DNA of 64,000 nt. It comes from Glandiceps talaboti (lineage: Eukaryota > Hemichordata > Enteropneusta > Spengelidae). The position numbers and the translations under genes are program-made. The notes below the pieces were generated by a model. It worked only from the letters and a program-made list of their open reading frames with translations. It had not been told where the DNA came from and ran no database searches. Every line of letters starts with the position of its first letter. Position 1 is the first letter of the stretch. Where the stretch lies: assembly GCF_964340395.1 (NCBI RefSeq), contig NC_135563.1:1202001-1266000 (forward strand), written 5' to 3'. This document shows, piece by piece, positions 25,200-40,211 of this stretch.

Positions 25200-26570
25200 C
25201 TGGTTTTTTTTTCATGTAACCCCAAGCCGTATGTTGGGACGCAACCCATTTCATGGTTTTCTGATCGTGTATTAACAAAAATGTTTGCAACACTACTAAC
25301 AGTTTCCATGTTTACTCTCATTGGTAACTGGATACTGTTACACTACATTTGAGATGATTAACACTATCAGATTCCATAGTCTTAGTCAACCTTTAGACTT
25401 GTTAAAAGCTAAACAACAACTTTGAAACCGTGAAATTGAAAAAGTCATCTTGCCATGATAACTGTTGTCCACGCCACATTTGGGCAATATGATATATAAA
25501 CACTTCTCAGTCGAAGAGGGGTCATACTACTTAATCTAATTGGCAAATGTTATAGACACCACAATGTTATCACGATGTTTGTATTCACAAGACGATACTA
25601 CATGCATTCATCAAATTGATTTGTTGTCAAATTTAGTGCACACTAATTAGATTAATTGCCATAACTTTGTAAACGTCGATGTTTATCATATGATAATGGG
25701 ATAATATTTATACACACTGGTGTATTTGGTGGTATTAGGTTTATATAGTGCATTTTGGTGGTATTAGCTTTATATAGTGTATTTGGTACATTTATACGTT
25801 TGTGTGTTTGGTGGTATCTGGTCATGTTAAGTTCGTGGGCAAGTTTAACGTCTATAGGATGATGTAAAGATTGTAGATCATCATCTTCTTTCGAGAGGTT
25901 GTGAATCATGCTAACATTACAACACTATGATATGTCACTGGTGTTCGTTAAATATAACTGACTATATAATTTGTAATTAGAAATAACATAGTGGCTAAGG
26001 TAAGTTGAGGGTCGGTAAAAACTAGACTTAACCCATCAGATTTAGCGATACTGACAGTCACATATTAAATTATGTACCTGTACATGATAATAGGAATAAT
26101 AGTTACTTTGATATGATATGGACCACTGGCCCAAACTATTAATACAACGTACGTTACATTCAGTGGCACAAATAGTTCCATTGTGCTTAGTACCTATACA
26201 TGCCTTTTTACCCAGTGGTGAATTTAATGAAAATGAAAGCTAACCATAACTGTCACCTAATACACAACTAGGCATTCTTAATACTATATACTCAATACTA
26301 AATGTTTGTATATCATATTTGAGAAATAGTGCACATGGAACATGCAGACGTGGCAAGCATGTATGGGGAGGGTACAGAAGGGTATTCCCCTCCAGCTGTA
26401 GAAAATTTTGACACATTACAGTTGTTGTTCAGGAGCTATTTCATGACACCAAAATGATACTAATTGTGTCATTTCCAAACGTGACCCCCCCACTTCAAGC
26501 GGTGTTTTCCAAAATGACCCTTCTACTTCGAGTTGTATTTTTCAAAATGAACACCCCACCAAAAACACCG
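25200..26570. other. Intergenic DNA, nothing recognised
   Basis: Short ORFs only. A locally repetitive GGTGGTATTAG / TTATATAGTG pattern occurs near 25725-25820, and a C-run motif (GTGACCCCCCCACTTC) near 26480 resembles the dispersed G-rich repeat. Confidence 0.45.
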
Positions 26571-26594
26571 GCCCTCAGTCGGTTAAAATGCCTG

Positions 26595-27090
26595 GCCCCT
26601 TAAAGGCATGAAACACCTAGATTTAAAGTGAATGCCTCTCGTAAGGGCTAAACCAAATTCAGGGCTCTAGCTATTATACATACTTATGCCTAAATTAGAA
26701 AAATAATTAAATTAAACCACATGAAATTTGAATATATTGGCTAATTATCATAGAAAAATATTATTTATGCAAATTTTTTTTAAAAGTAAAAGCTACATGA
26801 TCAAGCTTTCAAGTATATGCGCTCTTTGTTATGTCTGATGTACCAAAATATATGATATTTGATGCTTTCATTCCAAAATATGGTCTAATTATCAAAAATG
26901 CAAATAATATATTACTATCAAACACTGTAACGAAAAGTGCACTTTGTAGTCATAAATGAATATGCCAAATTATACAAAATCTGAAGCTTGCATTTTTCAG
27001 ATACATCTAAACTACATTAATTTCTGCATATTAGTCCTTAAAAGTGAAGGCCATATCGACAAACCTAATAGGACAGGTGCGAATTATTAT

Positions 27091-27183
<93 letters not shown>

Positions 27184-27910
27184 AATTGTATTACATTTGA
27201 AGCTTGTATAATCAAGATACATCCTTAACGCCAAAAGTCATTAATTTATGTAATTAAATAATATTATATAATAATAATAACTTTAATAATAACAATGTTT
27301 ATATGCATATTGACCACCCTACCTGGGGTAGTTTATTATGCTTAGTTCAAAAATGGGGGTCGTTTTATGAACATCCATTGCCATGGTAACCAAAATCACC
27401 ATAATATGCAGATTATTTTTTCCAAAATTTGACATGAAACATGGAAAAAAATGAAATTTAGTATAACAATTTCCTTGTTTTTGGCTTGTATGAGTTGGTG
27501 CTATCTGTTGTAAACATAAATTGCCTTAAAAAGGAGACATGTTTCCATGGAAATGTACACTAGCTTGAAAATGTTGTTTTGGTTAAATACATATGCATCT
27601 GACAAATAATATTAACAAATGAATTGACCAACAGGCTTTATAGGATATGGTTGATGTACATGCCAAATTATATTGTATTTGAAATGCTCATTCTTAAGAT
27701 ATAGCTTAATTACTGAAAATAATTATGTATGCAAATTACTCATTAAAATTACAACTACGCCAACTAGCTCGATAGGACGTGATGTATATACCATTTTTTT
27801 CAAAAGTTGAAGCTTACATTGTTAAGATTTAGTCTAATTACCAAATCCCAATAATTATGCAAATTAGTCATTAAAACTATAAACTACATAGAACATGATG
27901 TACATATCCT
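26595..27910 (-). mobile_element. Helitron-like repeat array, degenerate copy
   Basis: Read on the minus strand, this contains several diverged units of the 147-bp family described at 57657-58692. The recognisable pieces are AAATATATCTTAAGAATG-like blocks, TTTGCATAATT, and a terminal motif (ACCTAGATTTAAAGTGAATG then CTCTCGTAAGGG) near 26617-26655. The latter matches the reverse complement of the 3' end (CAGTTTAAATCTGGTT) of the plus-strand copy. A long (TA)n tract interrupts it. Confidence 0.5.
27094..27181. repeat. (TA)n microsatellite
   Basis: An uninterrupted TA dinucleotide run of about 88 bp inside the degenerate Helitron-like array. Confidence 0.95.
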
Positions 27911-28087
27911 AAATTCTCTATCAATTCCTCTATGTCTCCCAGTCTCGATTTCTAATGCATAGCTTGTGCATCTAAATCTCACAAGGGTTTGATGATACTC
28001 TGAAAGACTAATACACAAAATATGCATTTCAGGTGTAACTTTTTAAAAATGTCTATAGTAGTTTGTTTTCTTGTTTGCACACACCTC

Positions 28088-28640
28088 TCACCACCTTTCG
28101 TGGCTTTTTACATCCTTTATCCTAGTAATAAAGTCTACATATTTCCTACAACCCTGGTTTAACCAAATCTCTCCTATACGTTTGCTATCTTTAGCTCCGT
28201 TCCAACAAAATACCACTGCTCATGTCTACCAAGATATCCCCCCATTTCTATGCACAACTATGTTTTTTTGAAAGATTGACTTTCATTTTCCATTTCAGGG
28301 TAAAATAGTATAAAATGCCAATTAGTCTTCTTAAGCCAATAACAGTATTTGAGAATATAATAATATCATTGGTATATAGTAAAATAAATAATTCAACCAT
28401 ATCATTGGGTAAATTTAAACTTAATTCCAAATAACCCTGAATTTTCCATCATTTTTGGCCCTCATTGATGTATATACTAATAAAATCGGGTTAAGCATGA
28501 AGCCCAAACGAACCACTGTTTGGTACATTTTGACATCGATTCCTTCTAAAGCCAATCTATAAAAGAGATGAGGTCTATCAACATGTAGATGGTATGTGTA
28601 CGCAAGTTAGTCTAGTTACGCAAGTTTGATAAGAATGCAT
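28088..28640 (-). pseudogene. LINE (non-LTR retrotransposon) reverse transcriptase remnant
   Basis: On the minus strand the frame at about 28520-28245 reads a degraded RT palm. It runs from a G-L-H-A-stop-P-D-F-I-S-I-Y-I-N-E segment (the family's Q-G-C-x-L-S-P-x-L-F-x-x-Y-I-N-E region) to L-L-Y-T-N-D-I-I-I-F-S-N-T, where the catalytic Y-A-D-D box has become Y-T-N-D. W-K-M-K-V-N-L-S-K-K follows. After a frame change, a C-terminal stretch W-N-G-A-K-D-S-K-R-I-G-E-I-W ends at a TGA at 28088-28090. Two stops and at least one frame change show it is dead. The clade was not determined, and no endonuclease or 5' part was found. Confidence 0.7.
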
Positions 28641-28869
28641 ATTCGATATTATTGTTCGTACAGTAAGTGGTGGAAGTCCGTGCAATGAATCAATCTCAAG
28701 AAGGCATACTACACTAGAGATTATAGACTAACTATGTCTTTATAGGCGATGTTATCATTCACCGAGTCATTATTAGCAACCTTTAAGCTAAAATGAAAAA
28801 ATAGCCAAAACTGTAATAGACTATATTCTTTCTGATTTGTTGCTTCACCAGGGGGGGGGGGGGGGGTCT

Positions 28870-31400
28870 TCAATTATCAGTTAGAGTCAGTTACAATCTT
28901 TAACAGTCTTTAGGTACACCTCTTTGATTTTACAAAGTTAATCTTGTTAGGGGTGTTCTATTTAGACCGGTGGTAGCGCACTGCACACGACGAGACTATC
29001 TTCACGGTTTTTATATTTCAACACATCCAATAATACTTTGATCAAAGTAATACATGTTCACGAAGGTTACACAAGAGGCCATTAATATACGCTTTTATTT
29101 CCACCTCTGGCTTCGATGCCTCTGTAGTAAAGAAATGATAGTTTGCAGTTAGTGGTTTGCATACTCCAACAATGTTTTGTTCAATGAATTGAGTCTGTGC
29201 TCTTCCTGTATCCTTTTGGTGGTATTTTGGGATCCAATATTTCCAGTAGACAGAAGGGTTTATAACCATAGCTGTGGCGTTTCACCCACCAAAATAACGT
29301 TTCGAGTAGTCAGCTAATTTCCATGGTAACAGTATCGATAACTTACCCTGTCTGTAGTTACAAATAAACCAGGAAGAGTCAAAATTGACAGCTAATTATG
29401 AATAGTGGGCTTTCTGCGGTGATAATTACTTCATCCAAAGAACATCATTTACATACTACATAAGAGAGCAGAAACATGATGGACGTATCCTGTTAGACTG
29501 TTATACATAATGCAGGAAATGGGACGATAGCTCGGCAATAGCCGAGTGGTCTTGCTTGTAATATAATCGGATAATACCATCCCTAGAGATTTGACAAGTT
29601 TAGTTTTAAAAAGATTTCTGTACCATTCAAACTCTCTCACATATGCGTCCTTCTAAATCGGGAAAATGCAGAACATGTACTTTCCATGCCTACGTGACAA
29701 ATTTGCAAGTAAGCAAAGTGTTATAGTAATTCTCAGCACGATTAAGCCACACCAATATTTGTTTAATTGTGCTCTTATATCTACCCCATCATTTAAGATG
29801 GGCAATCGCCTAATGAAGGCTTTTATAGTGAAATTTGTAAATGCTATGAATTGACGTGTTTCCGTCTAAATCTTAAATAAACGATTAAGACTCTATATAA
29901 GAAGGATTAAATGGCTGACATGCAAACTCATTTAAGCAGGCTAGAATAATCAGATAAATAGCTCCATCGATGCATAATCAAACTCTTTTTTCAAAGTACA
30001 GACCGATCGCGACATAGATGGTATTGCACTCACGGTGTAATTTATATCATTACATGTAGAACTCAGATGCAATGCAGACGAAGGGAAATCAAAATGCCCT
30101 CGTACTGGCGGTGGGGAATGGGGTGTTGTGTCTAGCTTTAAAAGTTATCATACATACATATGATTCAAAAAGTGAAAACATACACATTTTATTATTATAG
30201 TGTCTCTACAAGCTCGCCTGATATCAAACTTTACCAGTATGAATTTAACTACTGTAGACAGAGAAATCATTCAACCATTGGAATAACTTGCATTACCGGA
30301 AACCTCACCATGATGTCACGTCAGCAATACGCAAGTGTAACCCCTAATATTCCAAACGTACCTTCAAAATATAGGTCAATAAAATCCATAATTGTCCCTA
30401 TCTTTAACGCTATTAGAGTGATCGTGAAATGTATCACGTAGATAGCTTAATAGCCGTTCCTGTGTGGACATGACGTCCTTTTATTTGTGAGACTAAGCAT
30501 CTGTATGAAATTTAGTGATCATGTCGTACTTGTCTTTCCTTTTTAAGCATTCAGTTGAAGTCACGCTGATATAACTATTGAAGTTCCGATGCGTAATAAC
30601 ACATGATTGAATACCATCAATGCTATCAAACAGACTACCTCAAACAACTTACGATCTCCACCAAATCTCAGTTCAAGTGACTGGAAGCATTATTTATGGA
30701 AGCTTTGAGTCATATTTCGTAAGTAAATATATAATCAATGGGTGAATTGTTTGATTTTGCTAGACAGACCCGGGGCAACCACAACCACTCACATTGCATG
30801 TAAAGTACCTTCATTTTAAAACACACTGATGTACAAATAAAAAAAAATTCAAAGAGAAATTTTAAATCAGATTTTCGAGAAAGGGTCAGATGAAATCGTG
30901 AACACATGAAGCACCAAGTGATGGTTACTTTATTTCCCACTGAATCAGTTTGTACGTTGAGATTAATGTATGGACAAGACTGCTGATTAATCAATTCAAG
31001 TGCGGCACTTTCATATTAATTGATAATGATGAAGACAAAGCTAACTGATGCAAATCGATTACAAGAGTAAATTCAATCACTGAGATTGTTTGTCTTGTCT
31101 GTCAGGAATCAAATTCAAGGCGACACTATCTACATTTCTGTCTTTCGATGGAACTCAAAATTTAGTTTTCTAAATGTACAGTTTGAAGAAACGTATTTTT
31201 TATGATAACTTAAAAGGAATGAGTAAAGAAGGGAACTTTACGAAGACAGCGCCAAACGCAGCACCAAACAACCACATGCATGCATAGAACAACTAGCCTA
31301 AAGGGGTTTATTAATTACGCCAGTGCGTATTTCGATGAAGAACTTACAGTTACGTACACAGCCTCTTTATAGCCCACGTAATGGTCAATGAATATACCAT
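28870..31400. other. Intergenic DNA, nothing recognised
   Basis: Preceded by a G-run at about 28851-28866. ORFs up to 94 codons on both strands have no recognisable domain. Confidence 0.45.
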
Positions 31401-31403
31401 GCG

Positions 31404-31810
31404 TTTTATTTTAGCGGTCTTAACTGTAAACAAACTTACTTCTAAACTTGATTTTATTTTAGCGGTCTTAACTGTAAACAAACTTTTACTTCTAAACTTG
31501 ATTTTATTTTAGCGGTCTTAACTGTAAACAAACTTTTACTTCTAAACTTGATTTTATTTTAGCGGTCTTAACTGTAAACAAACTTTTACTTCTAAATTTT
31601 ATTTTATTTAGCGGTCTTAACTGTAAACAAACTTTTACTTCTAAACTTGATTTTATTTTAGCGGTCTTAACTGTAAACAAACTTTTACTTCTAAACTTGA
31701 TTTTATTTTAGCGGTCTTAACTGTAAACAAACTTTTACTTCTAAACTTGATTTTATTTTAGCGGTCTTAACTGTAAACAAGCTTTTACTTCTAAACTTGA
31801 TTTTATTTTG
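31404..31810. repeat. 50-bp minisatellite, about 8 copies
   Basis: Units of 50 bp containing TTTTAGCGGTCTTAACTGTA and ACTTTTACTTCTAAACTTG. They are near-identical apart from one unit with small deletions at about 31590-31610. The last unit breaks off immediately before the 59-bp array. Confidence 0.95.
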
Positions 31811-31819
31811 ATATGGTTA

Positions 31820-32199
31820 AATAATAAGGTAAGGTAAAGTGCAGTCGTCTTGTTCTCTCTCCACACAACATTTGTTAGAATAATAAGGTAAGGTAAAGTG
31901 CAGTCGTCTTGTTCTCTCTCCACACAACATTTGTTAGAATAATAAGGTAAGGTAAAGTGCAGTCGTCTTGTTCTCTCTCCACACAACATTTGTTAGAATA
32001 ATAAGGTAAGGTAAAGTGCAGCCGTCTTGTTCTCTCTCCACACAACATTTGTTAGAATAATAAGGTAAGGTAGAGTGCAGTCGTCTTGTTCTCTCTCCGC
32101 ACAACATTTGTTAGAATAATAAGGTAAGGTAAACTGCAGTCGTCTTGTTCTCTCTCCACACAACATTTGTTAGAATAATAAGGTAAGGTAAAGTGCAGC
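31820..32199. repeat. 59-bp minisatellite, about 6.4 copies
   Basis: Units of 59 bp containing AATAATAAGGTAAGGTAAAG and GTCGTCTTGTTCTCTCTCC. Very few differences between units. It begins 10 bp after the 50-bp array ends. The minus-strand ORF 31753-31989 is a by-product. Confidence 0.95.
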
Positions 32200-32299
32200 A
32201 ACATGTGTGTTGTCATCACGTCAAAATCCCTGTTTCCCGTTGTTTCACATTATATATTCAGGTAGAAAATGATAAAGTTGTTTTATTATTTAACTAGAT

Positions 32300-33125
32300 G
32301 TAAACTGAATGCTTTCCATAAACGCAAAGCCTTTAGATTTTTGTTCCTACAACCATGTTGGCATGCGAAATTCTGAGCTATAGCTATCATACATGATGTA
32401 CCCTTAATGAAGTCCGCTAGTTTCATCTTAACCATAGATTCCAAACAAACCTAGCATAATTAGCAGTTCATTCAAATGTGAAAAGAAAAACTGGTCACCA
32501 CATTTGCCACAAAGCTAGAAATCGCCTTACCATTTATTCTCATTCTTATTTTCATCCCATTTTGTTTTCCCACATTAATAGACTTAAATAATATATTTTA
32601 AAAATGCAAAAAAAAAAATAATATCATTGGTTTCGAATTATTTCAAGGGTCTGTAGATGGTATTTTCATTCAAAATTATGTATCCATAGAGAACCGCACG
32701 AAATCTACTACAATTAACCATATATTCTTATATAAAAAATAAGTGAAAGGTACGTACGTCATTAATTAACAAATCATTTTACCCAACCATAACTGTGGAA
32801 TTTGAAGCTGCATACTTACGATATCGCCTATTTACCGAAAATCATTCATTATCCAAATGAATTATTAAGATAATAATCTACATCAGCAAGCTGTATAGGA
32901 CAAATGCACTTTATTATCATTAATATATGTACATGTTATATTTGAAGCTTGCATTCTTAAGATATAGCCTTATTACCGAAATTAATTAATTATGTAAAAG
33001 TCTCAGTAAACTACATCAACAAGCTTTAAATGGCACATGCGATTTGTTATGGTTGATGTATGTACTAAGTTATATAAAATGTTATTAAGATATTATGCAA
33101 ATTATGCAAATTAATCATTGATATT
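32300..33125 (-). mobile_element. Helitron-like repeat array, degenerate copy
   Basis: Minus-strand units related to the 147-bp family: AAGCTTGCATTCTTAAGATA and TAGCCTTATTACCGAAATTA blocks near 32940-32985, TTATGCAAATTA near 33095, and a terminal motif (AGATGTAAACTGAATGCTTT) at 32296-32320. Strongly diverged. Confidence 0.5.
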
Positions 33126-33129
33126 CATA

Positions 33130-36100
33130 CGATGTTAACGAAAGTCTAACAAGTCATCGCCATTAGCATAGGAAAGATATGTATATCAGATTACTGAAGA
33201 TTTTACTTGGAAGGATGACAACGTTTACCCAGCTCCGACATGCACCTGAATACCACAAAACTAAATTTTGTACAGAAATAGGGTATTTACGAAGTGATCA
33301 CAGAGAAGTGCACCTCTACAAACGTATACTTTCCATATTACAGGTCAAGATCACAGTCATGTGCAATAAACTGAAAAATACAACTCTGGCATAGCCGCAT
33401 GGATTTAAAGATCAAAATAAACCAAATAATATTGTTGCCGTATGCTGTAATATCACATCTGAACACAAAATGCATATGTCGGAGTTGAATGATATCGGCC
33501 ATGGCAGTCACCGACGTCATCAAATGTTTATGATATGGAATTATGGGTCTTATATGACACTTTTAGCCTAAAAACCAAAATGAGGTATTTTAGTGTCATT
33601 TTCATGTAAAACTCCTGAATGGCCTCATTGTGGTATATTGGCAAAAAGAAATATGCACATGTTTCACATAAAGTATCACTTTCAAAACACAGATTGGCCA
33701 GCAGTGAATTTTAACGTCACTTCAAAATAATATTTCCAATCAGATGTAATCTGCATGAAATGGCCCAACCTTTACATTTGACCCTAAAAGGTTAATGTAA
33801 ACATTGATTTAAATAATGCCAACCACAAAGGTCACACTGATAATGTGGGTTTAGTAATACGTGTCTCTATGGTTTATATTTACCGAGGCCTTAAATACAC
33901 AGTAGAATTTCATGTCAGAAGTGGCCACCATTAGGTAACATTTGGATATCATCAAAGGAATTGCACATTTTAGGACTAAACAAACTTTAGAAGAGGGAAT
34001 ATTATCTGCTATGTTACACAACTGATGAGGTTATAATACTAGTATCCCTACTGTGCAAACATTACTCGAATTACTTGATCGTCTAATAGGTATGCATAAA
34101 TGAAACTACCTAATGTCTCAGCATACACCACATTTGGGCGATTCGTTTATCACACAAGGAATCCATCGAATACGCAATGGAGAAACCTAAAGAGGACTAC
34201 AAATGTAATATTAATAATATTCATAACTTCAGTTGAGCAGCGTGGCGGAAATCTTATGTAAAAATGTGAATCGTAATCATGGAAACAGGGGGGGGGGGGG
34301 AACAAGACGATGGTACCGTTTGACCCCCAAATCATGAAAAACAAAAAATGACATGATTAAATCACTACTCGTAATTATTATTTATCACAAATTACGTCTT
34401 TTAGCATAGAACATGCCACTCACGTCTAATTTTCCAGCTCCGATACTACAAAAGAGATGAGGATGATGTATTTCTGGCAAAAATAGCGTGTATACACTAA
34501 TACTACTAATTTGAAGATAAACTTAAGCTACCTCCATCTTTGTTTAATTTTGTGACAATGAAACCTGTTTATTCGAGTACAGGTAGTAAAACTCCTTAAT
34601 CCCAATGACTATGTAAATGCATACCTGTGTCGAAGTACGGAGGTTCACATGGAAAGATTAATAAACAGTATCATGAACGACACAAAAAACCGACTAAATT
34701 TTGTATAAGATGAAACACCTTGTCCAATCACTGTTATACCCCTTTGTAAACCAGATTACTTTCATTTGTTTCAAACAGAACGGCATACCTATGGTCATAT
34801 ATTACCACATTTGCCTAGTTTAAGCTGAAATTAAATATCTTTTATCTAAATCCACGATTTAATGGTTTCTATTGTCTTTAACCCAGCACTTTAACAAAAC
34901 CAACTTTACAAGTTTAGATACAAAGGGCAGCGTTCGAAATTGATACATTAAAACGTGAATAACAAAAGAAGGCAACTGATCAAACAATGGAGAAAACTAT
35001 TATTAGTGGAAGAATAATTTGCTCGTAAAGTATTTTTTATGTATTTCTTAACAACAACATTAATAGTAATGAGCGTCGGTACGCGGAGATGATAATCTGA
35101 ATATCACGCCATTATATTGTATTTTAGTATATGTTGGGTCAAACAGTTCAATGAATATACATCGACATCGTTGTATGGTAGGTAACCAAAATCTTTGATC
35201 CGTTCCTTGAACATCGGACATTCATTTTCCCCCTTAGAAATGTCAAATGAATGTGAAATGTTGTGTATGATCAGGTCGTTACACAGTTTGTACTATACAT
35301 ACAGTAAGTGTTAAGATATTGTTTTTCAAGGTATGCTGAAATAGAAAAGTCATAAAAATCATTATAAACTCTTTTGACATGTATTTTTGTTGCGACTTGC
35401 GACTTGATGGGTAGATGTGTCAGTTGCGACTTGATGGGCAGATGTGTCAAAATACACAAATGGCATCGAATATTCAACAACTAGTAGAAATGCGTTCATG
35501 TGTTTTCTGAATACGAGATTTATTTATTGACTCGCTAATATATATATGAATATATATCATGGAAGTGTTCGAACTCTCTGTATAAAACTTCATGCCGTTG
35601 TCTGATTTTAATTTTGAATTAGATTTGCCGGATGACATCCGACTTTCTACGTTTTGTTGTTCTTCCTTATCATAAAATATTTCAGAATAAGTAATTACAC
35701 CGATCCAGCTAGAATAGATAGTATTTTTTTCAGATAAACGTATCTGAATAAATAATAATACAACGTGATACCGATTTTACGAAGAGTTCGATACTCTGTT
35801 AACCCCAATATTAATATGTCTCGTCAGGCTATACCAGACCTGTGCTTGTGTACATGTGTCAATACACCGTCTACAATGTAGAATATTTAATTCGTGAACG
35901 TGTTTTATGAATACTTATTTTTGTGTCGAAACTAAACACTGACTGGCTGTGGTCTACCATACACTTGGTGATCGGCACCACTAGTGCACTCCGCTGTAGG
36001 TCAAGTAGGTCAAGGACATGTTACTACATTTCGTGCTCACTACGTGTTCTTCGACGCAACAGTGTAGCATGAACCTAATTTCGTGAGACAGGACGTAGCC

Positions 36101-37620
36101 GGTGTGGATGAATGTACAGCTCGGGAGTACTCGTCTACGCCCAAGACGCAAGAGCCGTGTACTTCCGGCTTGTACTGTACCTACCAAGAAACATCGGTTG
36201 ATGCTGCCTCTGTTAATTAGTCTTTCACATCCGAACGAGGACATCACATACTTCTGACCTACCTTTGATGTCACTCTCTTTTAATTTCCACCGCAAAATA
36301 TCGGGCTAGAGTTACATGTGCATTCGCAATTGTTATGAATCGAATCTCACGCAACATAAGCACATAGACAGCAGCAACTAAAGACACCAAGATATTCTTG
36401 TTTTTGAGCTTGAGAATTATTTATCGGCACCAAATTATCACATACAACACAATAATGTTATAAAATGATACAGTTCAACTTAATCTATCTTATACTTACT
36501 AGTGTTCTTTGGACTCTACGCTGGTCTTAAACGGCGGCTGATCAGATTGTTTATGTCGGAATGACAAAGTGACGTGTACATAAATTGTCCGATACGTCTT
36601 TACGAATGTTAGAGTTCGCTATTCTCAAACTGCACTGTTTTTCACACAAAAGCCTTTACCTTTGACGGCTATACATCCAACATGGAAACTTCTCGTTGCC
36701 AGTAGGTAGTAGTTATCTCACACTTACTTCAAAGGTGGATGTGGATATTTTATACAGGTGAACAACGCATGTTGAGTTCCGACGAAGAGCATACACGTGG
36801 GTAGCTGAACTCCGACGCACCATTACACGTCGACCCACCGTTGTCCTAGCGAAGTCTGACCCCCACCTTCTCCACTAACATAAGACGTTATTCTCTCTAA
36901 TTAGTTTCGCATTGTCCCAACATTAACATACTCTCTCGACCAATCAACAGATCTAACGTCTCTCGAGTCATTATAATAATAGCGCATCCAGGTGGACGTC
37001 TACACAGTTGTATGTTAATGAATTCAGAGTACAAAATAAACTACTTCAAATACATTAGTGCTAATACTCAAGCTCTACGTAACACAATATACAACTAGTA
37101 AACCCAAGTCATTCACCTGTTGTTAGAAGTTCATGTATACACAAAAAAACAGCTAAACACTATATAAGTGATGTCATAAACAAAGAAAGTGCAATACAAA
37201 AAATAATAATGAAAAAGGCAAGTTTGGAGAGTATTTTGATCTGTCGCTACGTTCATAGTTGACGTAAAAGATCGACTCCAAGTCGTGAGCACTCTGGCTA
37301 AAACTTTCGTGTACATTTTTGGTTGTGTAGTAGTCTTCCTGTCCGTGTATAATACATGTAACTACATTTGAATTATACATTGAACCAATATAATGGTGTA
37401 ATTGTCCTTTACTTTTGTCTGACGTTGTCATGTTTTATTGGGTCTTTTTTGTTTATGATGGTAGGGTATATATCGATGCTGTTGTCATACTCTGTTACGG
37501 CAGTCTTCACTATTGATGAATATAGAGATTCATTTTCTAAATGTACAGATAATTTTAGAAAATATGCAGGCAATTTTAGATTAAGTCATTCCCTGTTGCC
37601 ACTTTAATTTTAGAATGTAT
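33130..37620. other. Intergenic DNA, nothing recognised
   Basis: About 4.5 kb with only short ORFs (up to 97 codons) of no recognisable family. A short direct repeat (TTGCGACTTGATGGG, twice near 35392-35440) and a G-run at about 34288-34299 are the only structures seen. Confidence 0.45.
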
Positions 37621-37629
37621 ATATATATA

Positions 37630-38063
<434 letters not shown>

Positions 38064-38134
<71 letters not shown>
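38064..38134. repeat. (TA)n microsatellite
   Basis: About 70 bp of TA repeats directly abutting the right arm of the foldback element. Confidence 0.95.
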
Positions 38135-38139
<5 letters not shown>

Positions 38140-38371
38140 TTAATTAATTTTTAATCACCAGAGTTTTCCATAAGGAATGACGTTGGGATTTGATTTTGTT
38201 TCTAGAAATCATGACATGCATTAGCGTTTGCATGTTCATTTCTTTCTTTAATGTTATATTTTACCCAAATGACCAGATAACTCTCTGTTGCTTGAAACTG
38301 AAAGTAACGTAATTGGGACACACGGTTTATAGAATTTGACGTTATTGAACTTTCTTCATAAAAGTTATTTG

Positions 38372-38578
38372 AACCAATCATATGCCTCTTATAACAAAGA
38401 CCAAATCATATGCCTTTGTAATAATAACGTACCAATTGTGTGTCTTTGTTATAATAACGTACCAATTGTATGCCTTTGTTATAATAACGAACCAATCGTA
38501 TGCCTTTGTTATAATAACGAACCAATCGTATGCCTTTGTTATAATAACGAACCAATCGTATGCCTCTGTTACAATAAT
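38372..38578. repeat. 30-bp minisatellite, about 6-7 copies
   Basis: Units of 30 bp containing ATAATAACGAACCAATCGTA followed by TGCCTTTGTT; the first unit is more diverged. All frames are open because the period is 3n. Not regarded as coding. Confidence 0.9.
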
Positions 38579-38794
38579 GATGAATACTCACATGTCAATT
38601 TGTATAAAACGAACGCTAAACAGACTTGTAATGTACACTTTTTACACACAATGTGATTTACAGTATTTGATAAATATGATGGGCTATATATTCGTTAAAA
38701 TGATGGAATGTTACAAGATAGAATGCTGAAGCTACGACTTTAATCAATATTAGTTACTATTTCGTAACGTAGTCCGTGTTTTAATATAGCTTTG

Positions 38795-39673
38795 GATACC
38801 CATTACCCATACGTTATGGTATGATATAAGTTATGATACAGTACCCATAACTCATACGTTATGTTTTGATATAGCTTATGATACCCATAACTCATACGTT
38901 ATGTATTGATATAGCTTATGATACCCATAACTCATATAGCTCATGATACCCATAACTCATATAGCTTATGATACCCATAACTCATATAGCTTATGATACC
39001 CATAACTCATATGGTATGTTTTGATATAGCTTATGATACCCATAACTCATACGTTATGTTTTGATATAGCTTATGATACCCATAACTCATACGTTATGTT
39101 TTGATATAGCTTATGATACCCATAACTCATATGTTATGTTTTGATATAGCTTATGAGACCCATAACTCATACGTTATGTTTTGATATAGCTTATGATACC
39201 CATGACTCATATAGCTTTTGATTCCCATAACTCATACGTTATGTTTTGATATAGCTTATGATACCCATAACTCAAACGTTATGTTTTGATATAGCTTAGG
39301 ATACCCATAACTCATATGTTATGTTTTGATATAGCTTAGGATACCCATAACTCATATGTTATGTTTTGATATAGCTTAGGATACCCATAACTCATATGTT
39401 ATGTTTTGATATAGCTTATGATACCCATAACTCATACGTTATGTTTTGATATAGCTTAGGATACCCATAACTCATATAGCTTATGATACCCATAACTCAT
39501 ATGTTATGTTCTGATATAGCTTATGATACCCATAACTCATACGTTATGTTTTGATATAGCTTAGGATACCCATAACTCGTACGTTATTTTAAATATAGCT
39601 TATCATACCCATAACCATTACGTTATGTTTTGATATAGCTTTTGATTCCCATAACTTGTACGTTATGTTTTGA
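38795..39673. repeat. 40-bp minisatellite with 25-bp variants
   Basis: About 22 units of CATACGTTATGTTTTGATAT followed by AGCTTATGATACCCATAACT. Some units lack the CGTTATGTTTTGATA part and are about 25 bp long (for example 38930-39000). TACGTT/TATGTT and TTATG/TTAGG variants alternate. Confidence 0.93.
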
Positions 39674-40211
39674 AATGTTGTATATCAACCTTGATAAAGA
39701 ATTTTGAGTTGAAACGTCGGATTGTATTTTTTTATTCGGACTGTATAACTCGTTCCCTACGCATTTCTAATTACTTAGTATTCGTGGGAACCAGATGCAA
39801 AATTGCGTTTGCAAACTCGTCACAGATCTTGCAAGATCAGGTGACATTCCACGGCCCTGAACGTGAATAGATAACCGTAGCACATGCACTAAAGAATGCG
39901 CTACTTTCCACGGAGGGATATAAAGGTTGTAACATATATATGCATGAGAAAATACCACATCTTCAAAGGATAAACCAGAAATTATAAAAAATTATCTATG
40001 TATTGACATATTTTTCAATGAATGTCACAGAAATCAAAATCTTTTTGAAGACAAATCGACAGTGTTGTACACTAAGATATATTCACCCTTGCTCAACATG
40101 GTAACGTCAAAATGACGCGATGCTAAGTGTATAATGAGGTTCCAAGCATATAAATTCTATGTAATTTCATATTTGTGTCCATTTTTCAAAGTTTAGCATA
40201 TTATAATGGGA